DNA from: an uncultured Granulosicoccaceae bacterium
Lineage (GTDB): Bacteria; Pseudomonadota; Gammaproteobacteria; Granulosicoccales; Granulosicoccaceae
Length of the DNA: 33,532 nucleotides
Assembly (NCBI GenBank): GCA_938020525.1
Contig: CALIHW010000121.1
Coordinates: forward strand, 1-33,532
Direction: 5' to 3'
The notes beneath the pieces were generated by a model. That model saw nothing but the letters and a program-made list of their open reading frames with translations, was not told where the DNA came from and ran no database searches. Positions 26,534-33,532 of the stretch are shown in pieces; the stretch's first letter is position 1, and the number at the start of each line of letters is the position of its first letter. Both the position numbers and the translations under genes were made by a program.

Positions 26534-27285
26534 GAATATTCGGCTTGTTTCTACTGGGCTTGCTGGCATTTGCTGCAACTGCGATCTGGAAGTTCCCCGC
26601 AGAAGGGGTGTTGCCCCACATCAACACAGATCCGGTTAAACTTAGTGGTGTAAGCGGCACTATCTGGAACGGATCGGCACAATCGGTTATTGCACCTGAG
26701 CCTGCACTGCCGATCACTAATGTGCAATGGAAAGCCAAACCTTCTGCATTGTTGTCCGGAAGTGCTGGTGCCGACATCAATTTTGAAATGCTTGGTGGTA
26801 AAGGTGAAGGGCTGGTTAAGCGTAACCTTGGCGGCAATGTGTTTATAACTGACGGAAACTATCGGGTACCGGCCAGCCGGCTTGAACAATTCCTGCCGTT
26901 GCCGGTAGCGGAGTTTGGTGGCATCGTGCAAGCACATATCGACGAACTTGAGCTTGAAAATAATCTACTTAAGCGTACTCAGGGCAGGGTCACCTGGAGT
27001 AAAGCAGAAGTAGTAAATACCGTTCTGCTCGGCGAAGTATTGCTAGATATTGTGCCGCAGGGTGAACAGCATATTGGCAAACTGAGTAACACCGACGGGC
27101 AACTGGATTTACGCGGTGAAGTTTTGCTGGATCAGGCGGGTAACTATAAGGCTGATATCGAAATAAAGCCCACTGCGGAAACACCGCCTCAGGTGAATGG
27201 TCTTCTAGGCATCATTGGCAGGCCTGCCAGCGATGGAAGCTATCGGGTTCGCAACAATGGCAATATACAAAATCTGGCGTTCTAG
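26530..27285 (+). CDS. gspN: Type II secretion protein GspN
   Basis: GspN is an inner-membrane-anchored accessory protein present in some type II systems; its exact role is unclear. The 251-residue protein has one N-terminal transmembrane helix (residues about 2-17) and a periplasmic beta-rich domain. Visible family blocks are GVLPHINTDPVKLSGVSGTIWNGSA and the C-terminal LLGIIGRPASDGSYRVRNNGNI. The GTG start overlaps the gspM stop (GTGA). It ends the operon; no clear terminator follows. Confidence 0.9.
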   Translation: MRIFGLFLLGLLAFAATAIWKFPAEGVLPHINTDPVKLSGVSGTIWNGSAQSVIAPEPALPITNVQWKAKPSALLSGSAGADINFEMLGGKGEGLVKRNLGGNVFITDGNYRVPASRLEQFLPLPVAEFGGIVQAHIDELELENNLLKRTQGRVTWSKAEVVNTVLLGEVLLDIVPQGEQHIGKLSNTDGQLDLRGEVLLDQAGNYKADIEIKPTAETPPQVNGLLGIIGRPASDGSYRVRNNGNIQNLAF

Positions 27286-27760
27286 TTAGTTAGAAACATC
27301 ATCTGCAGTTTATTCAAAAGTTTCTACTTGCGGATGTGGCCATGTGTCCTACGAATTACACCCGAATAAAAGATGCGAAAAAAAATAAATAGCCACGGTC
27401 GAACGCTAAACAATAAAGAAATTCTGGCTTGCATCTATCTGCAGCGTTGAGCATTGCCTGATTGTCGCGTGGTCTATCTGTATGGCGAAAAACTCCCTAT
27501 CAGTCGGCACATTTTTAGATCCGGTTCACAGTTATGCGGGCGCGCACCATATTGGCCTGTATTGTGCCGTGACAAAGTTATGTCTATTAAAAAGAGGCTG
27601 TTAGGTGACCCTTTATCTGGCCTGGTTGGTGGCTGTTCCCGGGTTGCTCCGTCAGTGTTGACCAAAAGTTACACTAGCCACACGGATATGGTCGGTTTGT
27701 CGGTTGTCTGCACAGCTGATTGGCAATACCATCGCGAAGAGCTTAGCGGATCAGATCTGC
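27286..27760 (+). other. Gap between gspN and cysQ without a recognisable gene
   Basis: About 475 bases hold no credible coding sequence. A 105-codon plus-strand frame (27454-27771) has no recognisable family features and runs into cysQ. TAGAAAC (27291-27297) and GTTTCTA (27320-27326) form an inverted repeat with a 22-base loop just after gspN, without a U-tract. An A-rich stretch lies near 27377-27390. No clear promoter was found. Confidence 0.5.
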
Positions 27761-28603
27761 ATGTCAGTTAATACCCAGCCAGTACACCTTCACGATATGG
27801 CCGATCGCCTGGATAAAGTAGTGGCCATAGCAAAAGTAGCGGGTAAGAAAATTCTCGAGCACTACGAGTCGGAATTGACCGTAACGTCGAAAGCGGATGA
27901 CACACCGCTTACCGAAGCAGATCTTGCTGCTAATCGCATTATCATCGAGCAGCTTAAATCTCTATCACCCGAGTTACCCATTCTGACTGAGGAATCTTGT
28001 GGTATTCCGTTTGCCGAGCGAACAGAGTGGAATACCTACTGGCTTGTAGACCCGTTGGATGGCACGCGGGAATTTATTAAACACAGCGGCGAATTCAGCG
28101 TCAATATCGCGCTTATTGAAAATGGTGTATCCGTATTGGGTGTAGTGCACGCACCAGTTCTTGATGTCACTTACTGGGCGCGTCGTGATAGTGGTGCATG
28201 GAAGCAGACTGGCGATGCTGAACCGGAAAGTATATCGGTTCGAAAAGCGCCGAAAAAATGCGTCACAGTCGCGCGCAGCAGCGCTCCATTGAATGGTGGT
28301 CTGCTAACTCGATTTCTGGATAAACTTGGTGAATACAAAGTAGTTTCGATGGGTGGTGCCCTTAAGTCCTGTCTGGTTGCAGAAGGCAGCGCTGATGTAT
28401 ACGCCAAGCTGGGACCAACCGGAGAATGGGACACCGGTGCTGCACAATGTATTGTTGAAGAGGCTGGTGGACATATCACCGACACCAACATGCGCGAACT
28501 GCGATACAACACAAAAGATTCTCTTTTGAATCCACATTTCTTTGTCTTTGGTGCAGGAGACCATAATTGGTCTGATTACCTGGAAGATGTGAAAGACGGT
28601 TAA
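27761..28603 (+). CDS. cysQ: 3'(2'),5'-bisphosphate nucleotidase CysQ
   Basis: CysQ removes the 3'-phosphate from pAp, a by-product of sulfate assimilation and acyl-carrier-protein modification. The 280-residue inositol-monophosphatase-fold protein has the metal site Glu77-Glu78 (ILTEES), DPLDGT (97-102) in WLVDPLDGTREFI, SVNIALIENG, and GEWDTGAAQCIVEEAGG with the third Asp. The frame opens with TTG at 27704, but those 19 residues are not family-like. The ATG at 27761 has GCGGA upstream, although at long spacing. An ATG at 27797 is also possible. It stands alone, after gspN and before the pseudogene region. Confidence 0.93.
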   Translation: MSVNTQPVHLHDMADRLDKVVAIAKVAGKKILEHYESELTVTSKADDTPLTEADLAANRIIIEQLKSLSPELPILTEESCGIPFAERTEWNTYWLVDPLDGTREFIKHSGEFSVNIALIENGVSVLGVVHAPVLDVTYWARRDSGAWKQTGDAEPESISVRKAPKKCVTVARSSAPLNGGLLTRFLDKLGEYKVVSMGGALKSCLVAEGSADVYAKLGPTGEWDTGAAQCIVEEAGGHITDTNMRELRYNTKDSLLNPHFFVFGAGDHNWSDYLEDVKDG

Positions 28604-28682
28604 CGCCACTGATTTCAGGACCGATGGCATCACAGTGTGCCACCCTGGAATATCCAGTTGAACAAAATCAGTTCTCCATCTA

Positions 28683-28716
28683 AATTATTGAAATAATTAC
28701 AGAAATTTAATTTCTG
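28683..28716. repeat. Two adjacent AT-rich palindromes after cysQ
   Basis: AATTATT-GA-AATAATT (28683-28698) and CAGAAATT-T-AATTTCTG (28700-28716) are both perfect inverted repeats, one base apart. They lie about 80 bases after cysQ and may be paired protein-binding sites. No gene start lies immediately downstream. Confidence 0.5.
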
Positions 28717-28761
28717 GGTGACCTGTTTCAAGGTGCCTGAGATGAGCGCCTTCGATGCTGA

Positions 28762-29067
28762 AAGCGTGTCGAATGGCAAAGGTGCCTGCCGCACAGCTGG
28801 ATCTGTCACGCCCCGGTTTCACAAGACACTAACGGTGTCGACGTTTCTACCGATACAGATATAGAAGGCATCACTGACGACCTCGATGAAGACGACGACG
28901 GTGGGCGGTGTGTTGATGTCGATGAGGGTTGTTTGACTCACTTTATTGATGGTAGCCAGATGGCCGAAAGAGCCGCGGATGGTAGCCATACCGTCACTGA
29001 ACAGTGCGGACCAGTCAATACAATAGTGGTGACGATCCTCAGTGGAAGTGGTGGTTACGCATGGTGA
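28762..29067 (+). pseudogene. Remnant of a calcium-binding (thrombospondin type 3-like) repeat protein
   Basis: A stop-free plus-strand frame from 28762 to the TGA at 29065 has no ATG or GTG that could start it. From 28825 it reads DTNGVDVSTDTDIEG, then ITDDLDEDDDGGRCVDVDEGC, close to the Asp-rich DxDxDGxxDxxD pattern of thrombospondin type 3 repeats but with missing residues. Upstream of 28825 the frame is meaningless. After the repeats it continues with DGSQMAERAADGSHTVTEQCG and ends GSGGYAW. A direct repeat GATGGTAGCCA occurs at 28948 and 28978. I read it as the decayed piece of a larger secreted or surface protein. The next gene, an OmpA protein, has one such repeat itself, so duplication of a neighbour is possible. 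Confidence 0.5.
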
Positions 29068-29161
29068 AAGATTTATTTCGCCGCTGATCAACGGATCAGA
29101 TCATTGCGTCACTACATGAAATGCGTCGTCGCAAGCGAACAGATGAGTTAAAGGATCACCA

Positions 29162-30322
29162 ATGACCCTGCGAATTCGAAAGACAATTTTCTCCAGGCTC
29201 GCACTGACCAGTGCGCTCGCAATGGCCGCCGTCTGCTGGACGTCCAGCGCTTCAGCGCTGGATTTTCCGTCTCTTCCATCACTGTCGTCCATTAGCGGTA
29301 ATTACTATGGAGGAGCAGGGTTTGGGGGTTCCAGTATCGAACCACAGATCACCGCGTCGGGTTTTACTGTGACCGATGCCAGTGATGGTGGGGCACAGTT
29401 ATTTCTGGGCCGGGATCTGAGTACGAGAATCTCCATTGAAGGTTACTACTCTGATTTGGGAGCCGCCACGCTTAGCAGTGCCGAGTCCGGATCCGGACGT
29501 ATTGATTACTCTACCATTGGTGCCAGCGCACTTTTCTATCTGTTGGGTTTCGGTGGTCTGGAATCACTTGCCAATCGCACCGGTATTAATTTATACGCGC
29601 GCCTTGGCGGCGGTAAAGTGAATAACACCGGGCTTGGAATAGATTTCAGTAGAGAAAAAGAATGGAACTTTTCCAGTGGATTCGGTGTTGAGTACAACAT
29701 GCGAAACGGATTTGGATTTCGAGGAGAGGTTCATAACTTTGATTCAGATGCGCGTGTTGTCAGTTTGAATCTGGTCAAACGTTTCCGTGTTAAAAGTAAT
29801 GGAAACAGAGTTCCGGTATTTCTCGACAAAGCTGATGAGCCGCTACTTGGTGCTGCACACGGTGCGAGAGACCGCTCAGATGCTTTTGGAAAAGACACAG
29901 ATGGTGATGGTGTTAATGATCGTTATGACTTGTGCAACACTACTGATGAGCATGCCACTGTAGATGATTATGGGTGTGATTTTACCGGCGTAATCGATGG
30001 TGTAACGTTCACTACGGCATCTGCGGACATGACACAGGCCGGTAGTGAAGCGCTCGACAAAATCATCACACGTCTCAAAGAAAATGACGAAGTAAAAATT
30101 TCAATTCAGGCGCATACCGATAATCGAGGTACTGCTGCTAATAATATGGAATTGTCGCGCAAACGTGCGGAAACGGTAGTGCGGTATCTGGTGGATATTG
30201 GCAGTATAGATCTTGGCCGTATGTCTGCAATTGGCTACGGTGAAAGTCGGCCGCGACAGAGTAACCGTACTGAAGAGGGGCGTCTTGCCAATCGACGCGT
30301 TGAGATCAAGATCGTCAAGTAA
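29162..30322 (+). CDS. OmpA family outer membrane protein
   Basis: The 386-residue protein has a signal peptide (cleavage after ASA, about residue 32). A beta-barrel-like domain (about 45-215) shows alternating aromatic strands (GGAQLFLGRDLSTRISIEGYYSDLG, FGFRGEVHNFD, VVSLNLVKRF). One thrombospondin type 3 repeat follows (about 245-258, DTDGDGVNDRYDLC). The C-terminal OmpA/peptidoglycan-binding domain contains IQAHTDNRGTAANNMELSRKRAE and ends RLANRRVEIKI. It probably anchors the outer membrane to peptidoglycan. AAGGAT precedes the ATG. A strong terminator follows at 30350. Confidence 0.92.
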   Translation: MTLRIRKTIFSRLALTSALAMAAVCWTSSASALDFPSLPSLSSISGNYYGGAGFGGSSIEPQITASGFTVTDASDGGAQLFLGRDLSTRISIEGYYSDLGAATLSSAESGSGRIDYSTIGASALFYLLGFGGLESLANRTGINLYARLGGGKVNNTGLGIDFSREKEWNFSSGFGVEYNMRNGFGFRGEVHNFDSDARVVSLNLVKRFRVKSNGNRVPVFLDKADEPLLGAAHGARDRSDAFGKDTDGDGVNDRYDLCNTTDEHATVDDYGCDFTGVIDGVTFTTASADMTQAGSEALDKIITRLKENDEVKISIQAHTDNRGTAANNMELSRKRAETVVRYLVDIGSIDLGRMSAIGYGESRPRQSNRTEEGRLANRRVEIKIVK

Positions 30323-30349
30323 TCGTTGATTGCGTGCAAGTTATTCAGG

Positions 30350-30379
30350 GGCCGCGCTTACAGCGCGCGGCCTTTTTTT
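30350..30379 (+). terminator. Strong intrinsic terminator after the OmpA gene
   Basis: GGCCGCGC (30350-30357) pairs perfectly with GCGCGGCC (30365-30372) around a seven-base loop and is followed by seven T. This is a textbook rho-independent terminator. Confidence 0.92.
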
Positions 30380-30592
30380 ATTGGCGCAAGTGTCCTGTGA
30401 TACGCGTTACATTTTCCTTAATTTTACTATCGTCTCGATTCTGTTCAGCAACCATTAGTAAACGCTGCCTAGTATTGGCCGATAAACAGGCAACTCGGGT
30501 GCAGTTTGTGCCTATGCCGGTGAATCCGGTTGTTTTAATGAGCAGAGCCCATAGGCTTACACTTAAAGGCTTTAGTCTGAACAGGTGAAAAA

Positions 30593-31285
30593 ATGACTTC
30601 TTCTACAAAAATTGCACGAATCTCGGTACTCACTGCTGGAATGGTACTCCTGTCAGCTTGTGCATCAGATGGTTCTATAAGTCGTACCGGAACCGGTGCG
30701 GCAGTAGGCGCTGTGGCAGGTGCGGTACTTGGCCACCAGGTTAATGATGACCAAGGTCGCTACGTCGGTGCACTTGCCGGAGCGATAGCGGGCGGAGCTG
30801 TTGGTAAGTATATGGATGATCAGCAACGCGAACTCGAAGCGCAATTGCGTCGTGAACAAGCGGCTGAAGAAATTCAGATTTCGCGCCTTGCAGATGACAC
30901 GCTGAAACTGGATCTCAGCAGCGAAGTTTCTTTCGATGTCGATAGCTCTCGAATTAACCGCGGCTTTTACCCAAGCCTTGATAAAGTAGCCAGCGTGCTT
31001 GCGGAGTATCCGCATACTGCTGTACATATTGTTGGTCACACGGATAGCACAGGTTCAGATTCATACAACCTGCAACTGTCTATGCAGCGCGCAAGCAGCG
31101 TTAAACGTTACCTGACGAGAAAAGGCGTTAACGAACCGAGAACCCGCACTGATGGCCGTGGTGAAAGCGTCCCTGTTGCCAGCAACGGAACCGCAGATGG
31201 CAGAAGTCGTAACCGTCGGGTGGAAATATTTCTCAAGCCTATTGTTGAAGGTCAGGAAGCAGCGGCGTATAGATCGCCAGTATAA
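30593..31285 (+). CDS. OmpA-domain lipoprotein with glycine zipper (YiaD-like)
   Basis: The 230-residue protein has a lipoprotein signal with lipobox LSAC (Cys23). Residues about 32-70 form a glycine zipper (GTGAAVGAVAGAVLG, GALAGAIAGGAVG), followed by a helical DDQQRELEAQLRREQ stretch. The OmpA peptidoglycan-binding domain follows (about 112-215, VHIVGHTDSTGSDSYNLQLSMQRASSV, GRSRNRRVEIFL). It is likely an outer-membrane lipoprotein that contacts peptidoglycan, like E. coli YiaD. The next residue after Cys is Ala, compatible with outer-membrane sorting. AGGTGA precedes the ATG. The gene has its own unit: terminators lie on both sides. Confidence 0.93.
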   Translation: MTSSTKIARISVLTAGMVLLSACASDGSISRTGTGAAVGAVAGAVLGHQVNDDQGRYVGALAGAIAGGAVGKYMDDQQRELEAQLRREQAAEEIQISRLADDTLKLDLSSEVSFDVDSSRINRGFYPSLDKVASVLAEYPHTAVHIVGHTDSTGSDSYNLQLSMQRASSVKRYLTRKGVNEPRTRTDGRGESVPVASNGTADGRSRNRRVEIFLKPIVEGQEAAAYRSPV

Positions 31286-31306
31286 AAGCCTGCAAGTTTT
31301 TAGACA

Positions 31307-31337
31307 TAAAAAAGGCCAGCTCAAGAGCTGGCCTTTT
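31307..31337. terminator. Bidirectional intrinsic terminator
   Basis: GGCCAGCT (31314-31321) and AGCTGGCC (31326-31333) form a perfect stem with a CAAG loop, flanked by a run of A on the left and T on the right. It can end both the lipoprotein gene and the convergent transporter gene. Confidence 0.92.
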
Positions 31338-31400
31338 TATGCGGGTTTATGGCAGAGCGCCGGGTGTCCGGGTGTATCAGGCGTTGGCATTAAGCCTGTG

Positions 31401-33176
31401 CTACAACGGCCAGACGATCAGGAGCAATGGCACTGAAACCGCCACAATAATCAGCTCCAGTGGTAAGCCCATGCGCCAATAGTCACCAAAGTGATATCCA
31501 CCCGGGCCCATCACCAGCGTGTTAGATTGATGACCGATAGGCGTGAGGAAAGCGCACGATGCTCCGACTGCGACTGCCATAAGGAATGCGTCACTACTGA
31601 CACCAAGAGATGTAGCAATGGCTACCCCAATAGGTGCCATTACCAGTGCAGTCGCTGCATTGTTAATGATGTCTGATAAGAACATTGTAACGACAAGGAT
31701 CATCGTGAGCAGTGCTACAGCTGGCAAGCCTTCTGTTACCTGTAAGATCGCATTGGCCATCCAATTGGTCGTGCCGGTACTTTCCAAAGCTCTGCCGACC
31801 GGTATCATAGCGCCGAGCAATACAATCACTGGCCAATCGATTTCGTCATAGATTTCTCTCACTGAAATAATCTTCATTAAGATGAAAATACCAATCGCAA
31901 TAAGGAACGCAATAGGCAATGTCACAAAGCCTGCAACACCCATTGCAATAGCGCCGGCAAAAACAAGCAGGGCCGGAATTACCTTTCGTTGACGGTTGAG
32001 AGAAAGTGGTCTTTTTGCCAGAGGCCATAGTCCGAGCTTTTGAAATTGCTCATCGATAGAGTCTGCATCACCAAATACCAACAACACGTCACCGGCTTTG
32101 AAGCGTTGCCGTTTGAGCCGTGTTTTGATCACCTCACCATTACGTGCGATACCCACTAAAGCCAGCGTTCTTTTGGCTTGTATGCGAAGGTACTCAACGC
32201 TTCGATCAATCAACGGAGAAGTTTGTCCGACAACTCCTTCGAGCATAATTTCATTTTCTGACTGAGGCTGAATGAAGTTAGTTGAAGCAGTGGTTAGCAG
32301 CTCCAGACCGTTTTCTTCGACCAGTTGTTGCAGATGTGAAGGGTCACCTTGTACCAGCAGAATGTCTTCTTCAGAGAAACGATACTGCAACGGTATTGGT
32401 CGTGCGAATCCGTTTTTCTGAGCCATGCCGACAACATCTATCTGGTCTGAATTAAAGACCTCGCTGTCTTTTAGTAACTCCCCGACAAGGGCAGAGCCTG
32501 GTTTAATTTCGATTTCAGTCAGATAGTGTGAAATTTCAAACAGTGCTGTTCCGTCTTTACTGCTTCTGTCTGTTGGAATGAAGCGCCAGCCAATTAAAGT
32601 AATAAAAGCTAGACCAATAATTGCCACAAAAAAGCCAACCGGGCTAAAGTCGAACATGGAAAATGCCTCACCACTGACTTCGGCTCTGTAACTCGCAATA
32701 ATAATATTTGGCGGTGTACCAATAAGTGTGGTCATACCACCGAGGATACTGCCAAACGCCAATGGCATTAATACAAGGGCCGGTGAGCGGTTTGCCTGAT
32801 TAGCGGTTGCAATGGCCACTGGTAGCATTAGGGCGAGTGCACCGACGTTATTCATAAAAGCAGAGGCCACGGTGACGACTGCCGTCAACGATGCAATATG
32901 AATGTATATATTGTCGGTGAACGGGGTGAGATACGATGCAATGACGTTGACCACACCGGCGTTTTTCAGCGCGTGGCTGATTATTAAAACTGCGGCAACG
33001 GTAATAACTGCGGCATGGCCGAAGCCGGTGAATGCATCATCAGAGGGTACGACGCCTGCAACGACTGCCATCACCAGACAGAATATGGCGACAATATCGT
33101 GCCGATACTTGCCCCAGGCAAAAAGTATCAGTGTGATAAATAGAATAGCTGTAATCGTTATTTGCGGCGTAGTCAT
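31401..33176 (-). CDS. SLC13-family permease with two TrkA-C (RCK_C) domains
   Basis: This 591-residue inner-membrane transporter belongs to the divalent anion/Na+ symporter-like group. The N-terminal half has several membrane helices with the conserved SAFMNNVGALALMLPVA and GGMTTLIGTPPNIII (a typical NxxG / TxxGTPPN signature). Two cytoplasmic RCK_C domains follow (about 215-300 and 310-390, ending LKRQRFKAGDVLLVFGD). The second membrane half holds SDIINNAATALVMAPIGVAIA and the C-terminal repeat IGHQSNTLVMGPGGYHFGDYWRMG. Substrates of such proteins include sulfate, dicarboxylates or other anions and cannot be told here. The frame opens at a TTG (33197); the ATG at 33176 is more likely, but neither has a good ribosome binding site. 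It ends at the bidirectional terminator. Confidence 0.9.
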   Translation of the reverse strand: MTTPQITITAILFITLILFAWGKYRHDIVAIFCLVMAVVAGVVPSDDAFTGFGHAAVITVAAVLIISHALKNAGVVNVIASYLTPFTDNIYIHIASLTAVVTVASAFMNNVGALALMLPVAIATANQANRSPALVLMPLAFGSILGGMTTLIGTPPNIIIASYRAEVSGEAFSMFDFSPVGFFVAIIGLAFITLIGWRFIPTDRSSKDGTALFEISHYLTEIEIKPGSALVGELLKDSEVFNSDQIDVVGMAQKNGFARPIPLQYRFSEEDILLVQGDPSHLQQLVEENGLELLTTASTNFIQPQSENEIMLEGVVGQTSPLIDRSVEYLRIQAKRTLALVGIARNGEVIKTRLKRQRFKAGDVLLVFGDADSIDEQFQKLGLWPLAKRPLSLNRQRKVIPALLVFAGAIAMGVAGFVTLPIAFLIAIGIFILMKIISVREIYDEIDWPVIVLLGAMIPVGRALESTGTTNWMANAILQVTEGLPAVALLTMILVVTMFLSDIINNAATALVMAPIGVAIATSLGVSSDAFLMAVAVGASCAFLTPIGHQSNTLVMGPGGYHFGDYWRMGLPLELIIVAVSVPLLLIVWPL

Positions 33177-33301
33177 GAGATAGTGAGCGACGAGCAATGA
33201 TCAGAATCAATTGATACGATCGCTATTTTTAACCTGCAACTGAATCCGGCGTTAAGTATAACGTGTAGGTGGAGGTTTACCGGCTAATTTTCATATATGA
33301 G

Positions 33302-33324
33302 CAAGCTGCTATTCGGGCGGCTTG
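33302..33324 (+). promoter_or_regulatory. Hairpin upstream of the transporter gene
   Basis: CAAGCTGC (33302-33309) pairs with GCGGCTTG (33317-33324) with one G-U pair and a seven-base loop. No U-tract follows. It lies in the terminal gap; the function is unknown. Confidence 0.4.
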
Positions 33325-33393
33325 TTAACGTGGTTGGTCTGGTTGCACAAGCATGAATTGCCAGACGCAATAGCCCACCTGCCCGCACAAGCC

Positions 33394-33532
33394 ACTAGGA
33401 GCTTGTCCGAGAATGAATGATCTACTGCGAAAGCGATCTTTTGGCCAGCTATTGCGATCGATATCGTTAAATATGAATGACTATTCGCCTCAATCGATCG
33501 AAATATCTGACTCAAAATCTCACTTTCTCGCT
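33394..33532. mobile_element. Possible end of a dispersed element or insertion sequence, cut by the window edge
   Basis: From about 33394 (AGGAGCTTGTCCGAGAATGA) the sequence changes character, with repeated GAATGA, GCGATC and ATCGATCG motifs and no gene; a minus-strand 68-codon frame is featureless. The opening resembles the terminal inverted repeats of insertion sequences and small dispersed elements seen in other gammaproteobacteria, as I recall them. The other end would lie beyond the window, so no inverted repeat pair can be shown. Confidence 0.35.

Noticed and set aside
27454-27771. 105-codon plus-strand frame before cysQ
   Set aside because: No family resemblance, no good ribosome binding site, and it overlaps the cysQ start; treated as non-coding.
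28742-28864. 40-codon ATG frame (MSAFDAESVSNGKG...) at the pseudogene
   Set aside because: Ends inside the Asp-rich frame in a different phase and has no ribosome binding site; it may be a frameshifted part of the remnant but cannot be shown.
30334-30588. 84-codon plus-strand frame between the OmpA gene and the lipoprotein gene
   Set aside because: It runs through the strong terminator at 30350-30379, has no recognisable domain and no ribosome binding site; it is most likely chance.
33309-33515. 68-codon minus-strand frame at the right edge
   Set aside because: Lies mostly in the suspected repeat element, lacks a ribosome binding site and has no recognisable protein features.

Overview
This window is chromosomal DNA of a Gammaproteobacterium. 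I base that on the block gmk-rpoZ-spoT-ridA-recG, the sucA-sucB-lpdA-sucC-sucD order (as in Pseudomonas-type genomes), a DUF1244/DUF6231-like pair, a YchJ-family gene, an OmpA/lipoprotein envelope set and an Xcp/Gsp-type type II secretion cluster. Base composition is moderate and no genus can be named. Almost everything is core metabolism or envelope machinery. There is no CRISPR array, no rRNA or tRNA, no toxin-antitoxin pair and no intact mobile element.

Layout. 0-5 kb: fadD (minus) diverges from an alpha/beta hydrolase. A YchJ-family and a DUF3301 gene (both minus) follow, then a two-gene DUF1244/DUF6231-like unit (plus). 5-13.1 kb: the 2-oxoglutarate dehydrogenase and succinyl-CoA synthetase operon, with structured gaps before lpdA and sucC and a probable terminator after sucD. 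13.5-14.4 kb: an orphan ATP-grasp ligase. 14.5-20.5 kb: gmk, rpoZ, spoT, ridA and recG, which link nucleotide synthesis, RNA polymerase, (p)ppGpp and DNA repair. 20.6-21.1 kb: a rhombosortase-like rhomboid protease (minus). 21.4-27.3 kb: gspG-H-I-J-K-L-M-N, the pseudopilins plus the L/M/N platform of type II secretion, without C, D, E or F. 27.8-28.6 kb: cysQ. 28.6-29.1 kb: a decayed calcium-repeat protein remnant and palindromes. 29.2-31.3 kb: two OmpA-domain envelope proteins with strong terminators. 31.4-33.2 kb: an SLC13-type transporter with RCK_C domains (minus). The last ~140 bases look like the end of a dispersed element cut by the window edge.

How they work together. SucA, SucB and Lpd convert 2-oxoglutarate to succinyl-CoA, and SucCD turns that into succinate with nucleotide triphosphate formation. 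Gmk supplies GDP, and SpoT makes or degrades (p)ppGpp acting on RNA polymerase, whose omega subunit is RpoZ. The rhombosortase is known in other bacteria to process GlyGly-CTERM proteins exported by type II secretion, so its position beside gspG-N suggests a functional pair.

I found no convincing new multi-gene system. The most interesting leads are a hairpin shared by the lpdA and rpoZ leaders, a structured lpdA leader, an 18-base minisatellite in the leader peptide of GspI, the orphan ATP-grasp ligase, the rhombosortase/T2SS link, the decayed gene at 28.8-29.1 kb and the element end at the right edge.
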